Shown here: one piece after another, positions 41,834-50,140 of the stretch
Layout: each line of letters opens with the position of its first letter
How positions within the stretch are numbered: position 1 is the stretch's first letter
Source of the DNA: Methanocella arvoryzae MRE50
GTDB taxonomy: Archaea > Halobacteriota > Methanocellia > Methanocellales > Methanocellaceae
DNA length: 64,000 nt
Direction: 5' to 3'
NCBI RefSeq assembly: GCF_000063445.1
Contig: NC_009464.1
Coordinates: 868,001-932,000, forward strand
Program-made: the position numbers and the translations under genes
Notes under the pieces: model-generated
Told to the model about the DNA's origin: nothing
Database searches by the model: none
What the model saw: the letters and a program-made list of their open reading frames with translations, nothing else

Positions 41834-43885
41834 ATGGACGAGTTTAGCCAGATTGCACACGTCATCTTTGGCCCCGAAGTCAAAAAACGGAAGGATCGCT
41901 ACTACCAGCTACAGAAGCAGCTACGCCAGGCCCACATGGCCCAGTCGTACGAAGTGTACGTTTCTGTCGCGTACCTATCCTCGGTCATCGCCGCGATCGT
42001 CGGCGCAATGCTCGGCCTCATCATAGGCTTCCTGTTGCGGGGAGTCATCATCGACGCGGTCGGCGCGACCAACCTGCACATGCCCCAGAGCATGTCCTGG
42101 ATATTCCCGTTCGCCGGCATTATCGTACTGCTGGTAACGACGATACTGGCGGGAGCGCTGGGCGGTATTATAACGTTCTCCACCTTCATGCTCATACCGT
42201 CGTTCAACGCCAGCGACCGGAAGTCCAGGATCAACAAGGGCCTTCCGTCTGCGGTCACGTTCATGTACGCCATGTCCAAGGGCGGCGCCGACATCATCAC
42301 GATCCTGCGCTCGCTCTACGAGGCTGAAACTACATACGGGGAAGTCTCCCGAGAGATAGGCTTCGTCATCCGTGACATGGACTACTTCGGCAACGACCTG
42401 AGGGCCGCGCTGATCAACTGCGCGAACCAGACGCCGTCGGACCTGCTCCAGGACCTGCTGTCCAACCTCCTCTCGGTAATCGACAGCGGCGGCGACGTCA
42501 CGACGTACCTGAACAACAAGGTCGAGCAGTACAGGATGAGAATCGCCCTCGACCAGAAGTCGTTCCTGGAAATCCTTGGCCTTATAGCAGAGTCGTACGT
42601 CACCTGTTTCGTCGCAGGCCCGCTTTTCATCATCATCATGTCCTCGGTCATGACCATCATGAACGGCGGCAGCCCGATGATCCTCTACATCATCATCTAC
42701 GCAGTGCTGCCCCTGGGCTCGGTGATCTTCATCGTCATGATCAGCATGATGACCCCGCAGGACGACGAAACCCCCAGGCCGTTCGAAGTGCAGGTGATCA
42801 GCCAGTATGACATGCTGCCGGAGAACGCCGCTGACGCAAACACCGAGAAAAAGAGGACGGCCGAGCTGCAGAAGGCCAGAGAGAACCTGAAGTTCAAGCA
42901 GTTCACCAGGAACCCTCTGGAATGGGTCAAGAAAGACCCGATCAACGCTCTCGCCATCAGCGTGCCCGTAGCGATCATCTTCGTGCTGCTGCTGATAGGG
43001 CTCACGTTCGGCAACATGACTCAGGCGTTCGCGGACGTCGCCACTTTCCAGAAGGACCTGGCGATGGGCAAGGCTGAATGGACTACCGACCCGTTGATCA
43101 TCTACGGGCCGATCATCGGCTACTTCGATGACCTGATCGTGTATTTCCTGATCATCTCGCTGACCCCGCTGGCCCTCTTCCACGAGTCGAAGAACATGAG
43201 AGAGCGCAAGATCGCCTCTGAGATGCCCGACTTCCTCAAGAAGCTGGCGTCGACCAACGAGACGGGCATGACGCTCACCCAGTCGATCAACCTGATCGCC
43301 AACTCGAACTTCGGCACGCTGAGCAAGGAGGTCCAGAAGATCCACAAGGATCTGCAGTGGGGCACCGACGTGAGCACCGCACTCAAGAGGTTCGCCAACT
43401 CGCTGCGGACATCGTCGTCCACGAGGGTGATCACCCTGATCACCAAAGCCAGCGAATCTTCCGGAGATATTAAGGACGTCCTGAACATCGCCGCTAACGA
43501 CGCCAGGGCTAACGAGCTGATGCGGAAGGAAAGATTTGACGGCATGCTCATCTACGTGGTGATCATCTTCATCTCGTTCCTCGTGTTCCTGTACTGCGTC
43601 TACACGCTGACCTCGAGCTTCATCCCGGTGATGGCATCTGCAGCAGGCAGTGCTACGGCTGCGGCAACCAGCTCGGCAGCAAGGGCGACTGCATCTCAGG
43701 CGACCTTCATCAAGGCGTTCAACCCCGACGACTACGTGAGGCTGTTCTTCCACGCTGCGCTAATCCAGGGCCTGTTCGCAGGGCTGCTGGCAGGGCAGAT
43801 GGGCGAAGGCAAGTGGATGTCAGGGCTCAAGTACTCGCTGATCATGCTGGTCGTCGCCTACGTGATCTTCACAGTATTCATATGA
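41834..43885 (+). CDS. Pilus platform protein with two GspF/TadC-type domains
   Basis: 683 residues with about nine hydrophobic segments (near 40-70, 87-120, 256-278, 285-308, 375-398, 425-450, 570-600, 640-660 and 664-682). Two T2SSF-type cytosolic domains are seen: about 130-250 (LPSAVTFMYAMSKGGADIIT, SREIGFVIRDMDYFGNDLRA) and about 455-570 (MPDFLKKLASTNETGMTLTQ). FlaJ/TadC-type proteins anchor the ATPase in the membrane. It follows the ATPase gene by four bases. Confidence 0.9.
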   Translation: MDEFSQIAHVIFGPEVKKRKDRYYQLQKQLRQAHMAQSYEVYVSVAYLSSVIAAIVGAMLGLIIGFLLRGVIIDAVGATNLHMPQSMSWIFPFAGIIVLLVTTILAGALGGIITFSTFMLIPSFNASDRKSRINKGLPSAVTFMYAMSKGGADIITILRSLYEAETTYGEVSREIGFVIRDMDYFGNDLRAALINCANQTPSDLLQDLLSNLLSVIDSGGDVTTYLNNKVEQYRMRIALDQKSFLEILGLIAESYVTCFVAGPLFIIIMSSVMTIMNGGSPMILYIIIYAVLPLGSVIFIVMISMMTPQDDETPRPFEVQVISQYDMLPENAADANTEKKRTAELQKARENLKFKQFTRNPLEWVKKDPINALAISVPVAIIFVLLLIGLTFGNMTQAFADVATFQKDLAMGKAEWTTDPLIIYGPIIGYFDDLIVYFLIISLTPLALFHESKNMRERKIASEMPDFLKKLASTNETGMTLTQSINLIANSNFGTLSKEVQKIHKDLQWGTDVSTALKRFANSLRTSSSTRVITLITKASESSGDIKDVLNIAANDARANELMRKERFDGMLIYVVIIFISFLVFLYCVYTLTSSFIPVMASAAGSATAAATSSAARATASQATFIKAFNPDDYVRLFFHAALIQGLFAGLLAGQMGEGKWMSGLKYSLIMLVVAYVIFTVFI

Positions 43886-43951
43886 AGGGAACGAAAGGAA
43901 GGAGCCAACGAAAAAGTAAAAATAGCATAGCGACAGAAAACCTTTCGCAAA

Positions 43952-44704
43952 ATGACCGAAGAACAGGCGGAGACAGCAGGGGTTACCCAGGAAAATCCGG
44001 AAGCAGTAGTCACGAACAGGCTGCCTACCGGCATGAACATCCTGGACCGGACGCTCAAAGGAGGCATACCGAAAGGCTCTCTGGTCTATTTCGGGGCTGA
44101 TCCGAAAGCTCAGCCCGAGATTTTCCTCTACGAGTTCACCACCCCGAGAAAGACGTTTTACTTCACCACGGGACGCGACCCGGCGCACATCCTCCGGCAC
44201 ATGGCGGAGCTTAACTTTGCCCCGGACAACCTGGAGTTCATCAACGTCCACGGCGAGTACTACGACAATATCTACGTCTCTTCCCAGGACATTGCGGAAG
44301 CCGACCGCAGGGTCATCGAGTTCATCGATGCCAGGCTGGACGAGATATACACTAGCTGCGCCGAGCCCTTCACCATCATCTTCGACAACTTCAGCTTCCT
44401 GGTTGATATGGGCATAGATCTGACGATCCTGAAGAGGCTGCTTGACAAAGTCTACGATATGGTAGTGGACAGAGATAGCACCTGTATACTACTCATCATC
44501 AAAGGCGTCCACCCGGAGCGCATAGAGAACCTGTTACAGACGTACTGTGACACCATATTCACAATCGACTCCGACCTCAAGGGTGACAAGATCAGCAACA
44601 AGCTCTCCATCCCGAAGATTCGTGGCATGCCCCCCGTCGTCGAGTATATCAGGTTCAAGATCATGGACCGGGTGTATATCGATACCTCGAGAGACATTGC
44701 ATAA
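43952..44704 (+). CDS. FlaH/KaiC-like RecA-fold protein with no Walker A motif
   Basis: 250 residues. The start TNRLPTGMNILDRTLKGGIP is that of KaiC/FlaH proteins and is followed by a segment where the P-loop (GxxGxGKT) should stand, but here it reads FGADPKAQPE (48-57) with no Lys-Thr/Ser. The Walker B-like strand FTIIFDNFSFLV is kept, as is the late LSIPKIRGMPPVVEYIRFKI. In archaella FlaH binds ATP and stacks on the FlaI motor. This one probably does not bind ATP in the normal way. It begins 66 bases after the platform gene and is the last gene of the operon. Confidence 0.82.
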   Translation: MTEEQAETAGVTQENPEAVVTNRLPTGMNILDRTLKGGIPKGSLVYFGADPKAQPEIFLYEFTTPRKTFYFTTGRDPAHILRHMAELNFAPDNLEFINVHGEYYDNIYVSSQDIAEADRRVIEFIDARLDEIYTSCAEPFTIIFDNFSFLVDMGIDLTILKRLLDKVYDMVVDRDSTCILLIIKGVHPERIENLLQTYCDTIFTIDSDLKGDKISNKLSIPKIRGMPPVVEYIRFKIMDRVYIDTSRDIA

Positions 44705-44760
44705 CTCTTTTTATCGATCAGGGATCGACTGCTTCAGGGGTTTAAAAAAGAATAGGGAGG

Positions 44761-44970
44761 CTATCGCCGCTCCTCATCATCGATCTCACGCCCTTCCTTA
44801 GCATCCTGCTCTACCGTAAGTATGGCGGAGAAGATCCCGGCCAGTAGCAGGATGGTGGATAGCTCTGTAGCCAGGCCTCTGTCGATTCCGGCGTAAACTG
44901 TGCCGGGCACAACGAAGACGCTGACGGTGATCAATGCAATGCAGGCAGTCAGCAGATGTCGTGCTTTCAT
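44761..44970 (-). CDS. Small membrane protein downstream of the MsvR-type gene
   Basis: 69 residues with two hydrophobic segments (about 4-27 and 33-50) and a highly charged tail (QDAKEGREIDDEERR). The first segment could be a cleaved signal peptide (VPGTVYAG). The ATG at 44970 has AGGAGT a few bases ahead; the frame stays open upstream but without a better start. It follows the regulator gene by 80 bases on the same strand and may share its message. No family recognised. Confidence 0.55.
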   Translation of the reverse strand: MKARHLLTACIALITVSVFVVPGTVYAGIDRGLATELSTILLLAGIFSAILTVEQDAKEGREIDDEERR

Positions 44971-45050
44971 GGGACTCCTGTAGTCCGATATCACGAAAGG
45001 CATTGTCCGCGGATACGTCGGGCGCCGCCAGGACATAAAAAAGAAATGGC

Positions 45051-45812
45051 CTACTGTCCGCCGATCACGAAGGTGCACCGGCCATCACCCATCGCATAGC
45101 ACCCGATCTCTTTTATGCCTGGGTCTTTACCGAAGCGGGCGATGAAGATGGCCTTGAGAATGCCGATGTCGAAAGCGCACGCAGGGCGGCCGAGCTGGGG
45201 CAGGTCGGCGCACTCGAAACAGTCGTACACGTAGATTGTCAGAGGGTCCATCGACGCCACAACCATCCGGCCGAGCTGGTGATCTGACCAGAACCTGGCG
45301 ATGTTGCCGAGCATCTCTCCCAGATCGTCGCTCCTGACGGATTCGTAGAGGGCCTGTCCAATCTTGTACCCTGCATCGGTCAGGATAGGCTCGATGTTGA
45401 CGCCCTGCCGGTATAGTTCGACCCGGATAGCTCTGAACATGAGCCGGTAGAAGGCGAACATATCGGGCAATCCGCCTTTCGCCCTCGTGAAGTAGTCCCT
45501 GATGTCATCGTCGATGCCTGCCTCTTTCTGGAGGCCTCCAAGGTAGCTGGAATTGATGAAGAAGATCTTCTTTCGCCGGTCATCCGGATCGAGCCGGGAG
45601 CCGATCACTCCGGCCTCGATCATGCGGTTGAGATGAACGGAGATGGTAGATTTAGCCTTGCCTGAATTTGCCACGATCTCGTCAAACGGCATTTCCCGCT
45701 CTTTCAGCATGGCCAGAATTTTCACGAGAACAGGGCTGTCGATAGCCCGAATACCGCTGTCGGTGGCAAAAAGTTCTATCGGTACCTGATCCTGTACGTT
45801 CCCATTTTTCAA
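45051..45812 (-). CDS. MsvR-type redox regulator (HTH plus V4R domain)
   Basis: 253 residues. The N-terminal ArsR-like winged helix is at about 25-95 (IDSPVLVKILAMLKEREMPF, SGKAKSTISVHLNRMIEAGV). The C-terminal V4R domain is at about 150-250, with cysteines in YDCFECADLPQLGRPACAFD and IGCYAMGDGRCTFVIG. This architecture is that of MsvR, a methanogen regulator whose V4R cysteines sense redox state and which represses its own gene. The start is a TTG at 45812 with GGGGAG ahead. A strong inverted repeat operator lies upstream at 45878. Confidence 0.88.
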   Translation of the reverse strand: MKNGNVQDQVPIELFATDSGIRAIDSPVLVKILAMLKEREMPFDEIVANSGKAKSTISVHLNRMIEAGVIGSRLDPDDRRKKIFFINSSYLGGLQKEAGIDDDIRDYFTRAKGGLPDMFAFYRLMFRAIRVELYRQGVNIEPILTDAGYKIGQALYESVRSDDLGEMLGNIARFWSDHQLGRMVVASMDPLTIYVYDCFECADLPQLGRPACAFDIGILKAIFIARFGKDPGIKEIGCYAMGDGRCTFVIGGQ

Positions 45813-45814
45813 AC

Positions 45815-45901
45815 TGTTCGCTCCCCGCAGAATGATTAAACCGCAAGGTACATATACCTATTGTTCGCATATAATAGAATGTTCGGTGTATCACGAACAT
45901 T
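45815..45901. promoter_or_regulatory. Operator of the MsvR-type gene
   Basis: AATGTTCG (45878-45885) and CGAACATT (45894-45901) form a perfect inverted repeat with an eight-base spacer. Further TGTTCG half-sites on the plus strand are at 45815-45820 and 45862-45867. TATA-like sequence for the minus-strand gene lies between them (near 45846-45856 and 45868-45876). Known MsvR boxes contain TTCG/CGAA inverted elements, so autoregulation is likely. Confidence 0.75.
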
Positions 45902-45920
45902 ATCGACACCAAACCAGCGC

Positions 45921-45972
45921 TGATGCCACATCCCCTCGGGCAAACACGGCGATCCGGCGGGATGCGGCATCA
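45921..45972. other. Imperfect hairpin in a gene-poor gap
   Basis: TGATGCCACATCCC (45921-45934) pairs with GGGATGCGGCATCA (45959-45972) with one mismatch. It stands in the gap between the regulator and the gene at 46165. It may be part of a small RNA or a terminator. The rest of 45973-46164 shows nothing. Confidence 0.5.
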
Positions 45973-46164
45973 AAAACGCTTACAGACAGGTCATGATAAG
46001 CAATCGGCACGGAACAAACCGCCTATCCATACCGGGAGACGTGCATCAGTCGCAGAGCTGCAACTCAGCGAGTCGTCCACCTCAGCGTCTCCCGCTCCTC
46101 CCATTTTTACTGAGAATGTATTATGCCAGTAGCCTGATGCAGTAAAGGTGAAGAAAAGAAAAAG

Positions 46165-46365
46165 TTATATCCCGGGGAACATCGCCGTCCACCCGAACAG
46201 GGAGTGGAAAGTCGATGTATTCAAGCCCACGATCAGGACGAATACGAGTATCCAGAGCCAGATCATCGCGAGCACGATCAAAGGAAGAAACTTCATAGCT
46301 GAACTACGGTACTTTCCAGTCCGGGCGTCCACATTTTCTGTGTTCATTCTAAGAGTCACTTGCAT
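46165..46365 (-). CDS. Possible small membrane protein
   Basis: Up to 66 residues, with one strong hydrophobic segment (KFLPLIVLAMIWLWILVFVL) near the middle. Possible starts are ATGs at 46365, 46347 and 46296, none with a convincing Shine-Dalgarno site; 46347 has AAGTGA ahead. Two A/T-rich stretches lie upstream on the minus strand. The strong membrane segment and lack of an overlapping gene argue for a real gene, but the evidence is thin. Confidence 0.4.
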   Translation of the reverse strand: MQVTLRMNTENVDARTGKYRSSAMKFLPLIVLAMIWLWILVFVLIVGLNTSTFHSLFGWTAMFPGI

Positions 46366-46573
46366 TACTGCGATTGTACAATAAGCCCTGGCAAGGCTTA
46401 AAGATTACGAAAATATGTCCGATTATTTAATTATATTAACCCAGCAAGGACACAATATTATCCATTAGTCGCTTGCCTGTACGACTGGTTCTGCGCTCGA
46501 TTGTAGTCATGGCGCAGCGAAGCCAAGCTCCCGGTGAAAGATTAATATTGGTATAGTGATCACTGCTTAGTAT

Positions 46574-47989
46574 ATGGACTCCAGCGTTGACAACAGCACG
46601 TGTGTAGTGGATAGGGATGGCATGATCGTGTGGGCGAGCCCCTCGTTCATAGAGCTTTTTTCGCACCGTGCTTCGCCTGTAGGTATGATGTTCAACCAGC
46701 TTTTCTCTGGCCTGGTCGACGTGTGCAGGCATGGTGAAGTGCTGGAAGACCGGGACAGGCTGGGCAGGCGCCGCTTCTTCTCCGTTGAGTGCCAGCGTAT
46801 GACGGGCCCGGGAGGAGAGCGGGTGAGCGAGATTATCGTGCTCCGAAATGTGACGCTGATGCGGACGCTGTATGACATTTCCCGCCTCACCACCCAGACG
46901 AAGTCACCTAAAGATCTGCTGGAGAAAGTGCTGTGGATCGTCAAGGAGACCTACGGCTACACAGGCCTGGCAGGGTACGTCGCCCGGGGCCAGGAGATCG
47001 AGCTGCTGGCCAGCAAAGGCTGGACTGAGAAGCTGAAGTCTATGATCAGCATCGGACCGATAGCGCCGGATGCCCCCTCGATGGCCGGGCGATGTGCATA
47101 TCACCGGGAGCAGATGGTCACCACCATAGAGCAGTACGGGCTGATGACGACAGTGAAGGATGCCATCGAGCGCATCGGTGCCGAGTTCGTGGTAGCCACA
47201 CCGATGATCGATCACGACGGGCTGGTAGGTGTGCTGACAGTCCTGCATGGAAGGGCGCTCACCCCTTCGGAGCTGGATACGCTGCAGACGATCTGCAACC
47301 ACATAGCTATCGCGCTCAACGTCCGGGTGTCGGAGGAAAACCTGACATCCCAGGCGGATCAGGCCCGGCTCTTCGTGGAGCTGCTCGCCCACGAGATTGC
47401 TGCCTACAACAGGATCATTCAGGCGTGGCAGGAGCAGGGCGCCGGAGAAAAGCTTCCGGAGGACGTGCTCTGGGCAATCCACGGCAGCGATGAGGCGCTT
47501 AACACGGTCAGGACGATCAGCGATGCCAACGGCGCCCTGGTCAGATCGATCCCGGTGGAAGAATCGGTGAAGCGGGCCATAGAGGATTCGACAATCCTGG
47601 CGAAGCCATACGGCCGCAAGCTGACCGTCACCATAAAAGCGCTGCCGCAGGACGTCAAAGTCGACCCGCTGTTCCACTATGCTATGCGCAACATCATCGT
47701 CAACAGCGCCAGGCACTCGACGGGCAAATCAGTGGACGTCGACATCAAGGGCACAAAAGACCGGATGGGCACCTGCAAGATCGAAGTGTCGGACAACGGC
47801 CCGGGCATACCCGACGAGCTGAAGTCGGGCGTCTTCCGGCGAGAAGACGGCCAGACTGGCATAGGCCTCTATATTGTGAAGAAGATCGTCAGCCGCTACG
47901 GCGGCAGAGTCTGGATCGAGGACAGGGTGCCCGGGAACCCCGGCAGAGGCGCCAGGGTCGTCATCACGCTGCCCCAGGCGCAGGATTAA
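46574..47989 (+). CDS. Soluble sensor histidine kinase (PAS-GAF-HATPase)
   Basis: 471 residues. A PAS domain (about 5-95, STCVVDRDGMIVWASPSFIE) and a GAF domain (about 112-260, YTGLAGYVARGQEIELLASK) precede the kinase core. The phospho-acceptor region is LFVELLAHEIAAYNRIIQAW (His near 276). The ATPase domain has N-box NIIVNSARHS, G1 VSDNGPGIPDE and G2 QTGIGLYIVKKIV. No membrane segment, so it senses a cytoplasmic signal. A TATA element (TTAATATTGG, near 46541-46550) fits a leaderless ATG. The gene converges with the next kinase, nine bases apart. No response regulator is nearby. Confidence 0.9.
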   Translation: MDSSVDNSTCVVDRDGMIVWASPSFIELFSHRASPVGMMFNQLFSGLVDVCRHGEVLEDRDRLGRRRFFSVECQRMTGPGGERVSEIIVLRNVTLMRTLYDISRLTTQTKSPKDLLEKVLWIVKETYGYTGLAGYVARGQEIELLASKGWTEKLKSMISIGPIAPDAPSMAGRCAYHREQMVTTIEQYGLMTTVKDAIERIGAEFVVATPMIDHDGLVGVLTVLHGRALTPSELDTLQTICNHIAIALNVRVSEENLTSQADQARLFVELLAHEIAAYNRIIQAWQEQGAGEKLPEDVLWAIHGSDEALNTVRTISDANGALVRSIPVEESVKRAIEDSTILAKPYGRKLTVTIKALPQDVKVDPLFHYAMRNIIVNSARHSTGKSVDVDIKGTKDRMGTCKIEVSDNGPGIPDELKSGVFRREDGQTGIGLYIVKKIVSRYGGRVWIEDRVPGNPGRGARVVITLPQAQD

Positions 47990-47998
47990 AGCTACGGC

Positions 47999-49912
47999 TC
48001 AGATGTCGAATACTATAGTATAAGTTATACCGTCAGCCTGATCGACTGAGAGGGTCCCTTCCAGCTGCTCTACCAGTACCTCGACGATGTCGGCGGTGAT
48101 GCTCCCGGGATTCCCGGTCACAGTGCCGACATTTTGCTCGTCTCTTATAGTCAGAGCCAGTTTTCCCTGCCCCGACTCACGGACTGTCAGGCATATTTCT
48201 CCAGCCTGCCCGGAGGCTGCGTGTCGGCTGAAAAGCCCGGTCAGCAGCTCGTTGATGATCAGACCGCAGGGGATGGCCTTGTTGACGTCGAGCCTGACTC
48301 CGGGGGCGTCGACGGTGAGCCGGACCTGCTGGTTAAGCTGGCCATGAAAAGTCTGGTACAGCTGCCAGGTCAGCGACTCGGCATACCTGCCGAAATCGAC
48401 ACGGGAGAGGTCGTCGGACTGGTAGATGGATTCGTGTACCAGTGCTATGGACCTGATCCGGTTCTGGCTCTCCCGGAAGATGCTGACGTCGTGCGGGTCT
48501 TTGAGGTCCGAGACCTGCAGGTTGAGCAGGCTGGTCACGATCTGGAGGTTATTCTTTACCCGGTGGTGGACCTCTTTCAGCAGGACATCCTTTTCGGCCA
48601 GAGAGGTGCGGAGCATTTCCTCCGCCAGCTTCCGTTCTTCGATCTCCCCGGACAGCGCGTTGTTAGTCTCTGCCAGTTCGGCCGTACGCTGCACCACCCT
48701 CATTTCCAGTTCATCGTGCGCCCGCCTCAGATCATCAACCGCCTGTTCAAGTTCAGTGACGTCCTCGAAGGTCAGCATGTAGCTGGAGACCTGGCCAGTC
48801 GCGGAGTAGGTGGGAAACATCTTCACCCGGAAAAGCCGGCCTTCGAGGCCTGCGCTCGCCCGGTGGACCGTCGTAGAGACGCCCCCCTTTAGCTGCTTCG
48901 CCGGCCCGCACAGGCCGGAGCCGAGCCGGTCGCAGTCGTTGAAAATGTTAAAAGACCCCACGATCCCGTCCTGATTCGTGCCCAGCAGCCGGCAAAACTG
49001 ATCGTTAGCCCGGACGACTTTGCCATCCACATCTGCCACGCACATGGCATCGGGCGTGTGCCGCAGCAGGTCGTCTACCAGGCGCCTCGTATCGTACAGC
49101 TCCCTGTTCAGCCGGTCTACCAGAACACGGTTGACGCTGCCCATGGAGTACAGCAGCAGGGCAAGAGTCACGAAGGCCATCATGATCGAATAGGTGATCT
49201 GAGAGTAGTTCGTCACGTCGGCGATGCCCAGGCCGGTGAGTGCGCCAAGCATATCCCCCACGAAGCTGAGGAAGAACGAGACCAGAATGATCCCGTACAG
49301 GTACCGGACGACACGGCGGAAGTTGGCTATGAGGAGGAGGGCACACATGCCCGTTACCAGGAGATCGCCGATCATAGCATAGCCGAAGATCAGCACGCTG
49401 AACAGCGATCCGGGATTACTGTAAATGTAAAGGGCGAGGCAGGCAGATACGCTCGCGATGGCCCCCAGTGACGATCCCAGGATAATGTAAAGCATGGGTG
49501 ACGGGGAGTATCTGATGGTGAGCACGGCGACGGCCAGCACGTATAACAGAGGAAGGTACGCCAGCGGCATCAGAAGCATCGCGACGTCTACCACAGCCGG
49601 AATGGCGTAAATAAATGAAGCCGCCTCGACCTGCGGGAGGACGTACCAGAAGACCCCGGACACGGTCTGGAGAGCGAAGAACGCTATCAGCCCCAGCACC
49701 ACTGGCTTTAGCTTTGCGTCACCGGCAGTCCAGTAGATGATGAGTAAGAGAGGGAGGCATAGGAGCATCAGGATGAGCATTCCGGCCTGCGCCGGCAGCG
49801 CCTGGAAGTTGTTCATGGCAATGGACAGGAAAAACAGGGAAACAGCTATGGCGATAATGAGCTCGATCCCCACCATCAGGTAGGGCGATTCGTCCGGTTT
49901 TTTAAATCCCAT
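47999..49912 (-). CDS. Membrane sensor kinase-like protein with eroded ATPase domain
   Basis: About 637 residues. The first 250 hold seven or eight membrane segments, followed by a PAS domain (about 280-390, HTPDAMCVADVDGKVVRAND), a coiled coil, and a HisKA_2 dimerisation domain with LLKEVHHRVKNNLQIVTSLL. The ATPase domain keeps an N-box-like IPCGLIINELLTGLFSRHA but where DNGxG should be it has IRDEQNVGTVTGNPG, and the GLGL box reads SITADIVEVLVEQ. ATP binding is therefore doubtful. The ATG at 49912 is taken; a GTG four codons earlier is in frame. Confidence 0.88.
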   Translation of the reverse strand: MGFKKPDESPYLMVGIELIIAIAVSLFFLSIAMNNFQALPAQAGMLILMLLCLPLLLIIYWTAGDAKLKPVVLGLIAFFALQTVSGVFWYVLPQVEAASFIYAIPAVVDVAMLLMPLAYLPLLYVLAVAVLTIRYSPSPMLYIILGSSLGAIASVSACLALYIYSNPGSLFSVLIFGYAMIGDLLVTGMCALLLIANFRRVVRYLYGIILVSFFLSFVGDMLGALTGLGIADVTNYSQITYSIMMAFVTLALLLYSMGSVNRVLVDRLNRELYDTRRLVDDLLRHTPDAMCVADVDGKVVRANDQFCRLLGTNQDGIVGSFNIFNDCDRLGSGLCGPAKQLKGGVSTTVHRASAGLEGRLFRVKMFPTYSATGQVSSYMLTFEDVTELEQAVDDLRRAHDELEMRVVQRTAELAETNNALSGEIEERKLAEEMLRTSLAEKDVLLKEVHHRVKNNLQIVTSLLNLQVSDLKDPHDVSIFRESQNRIRSIALVHESIYQSDDLSRVDFGRYAESLTWQLYQTFHGQLNQQVRLTVDAPGVRLDVNKAIPCGLIINELLTGLFSRHAASGQAGEICLTVRESGQGKLALTIRDEQNVGTVTGNPGSITADIVEVLVEQLEGTLSVDQADGITYTIVFDI

Positions 49913-50140
49913 GGTGATCGGCACTCGTCAAGGTAAAAAATCAGTTGATGGTACATATCCTTGTTGGCGCTAGATCTGCCAGACATCAGAGGGCGTTCCC
50001 ATTACTGTCGTAAACCGGCTTATGGGGAGACCGTTTGGCGAAAATTATTCAAGCATATGAATACAAATCAGATAAATCTAATTATAAAAAGCAAATGTTT
50101 ATCTAGAAGCCCTATCAACAATAGTCGTAGAGGTGGTTAG

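Noticed and set aside
41975-43753. A 592-codon open frame on the minus strand opposite the pilus platform gene
   Set aside because: Composition is dominated by Arg, Asp, Glu, His and Val as expected of an antisense shadow; the plus-strand protein has clear membrane segments.
50040-50140. Purine riboswitch ahead of the nucleobase permease gene
   Set aside because: The gap is A/T-rich with a TATA-like element and has no three-way junction or conserved purine-aptamer bases that I could see.
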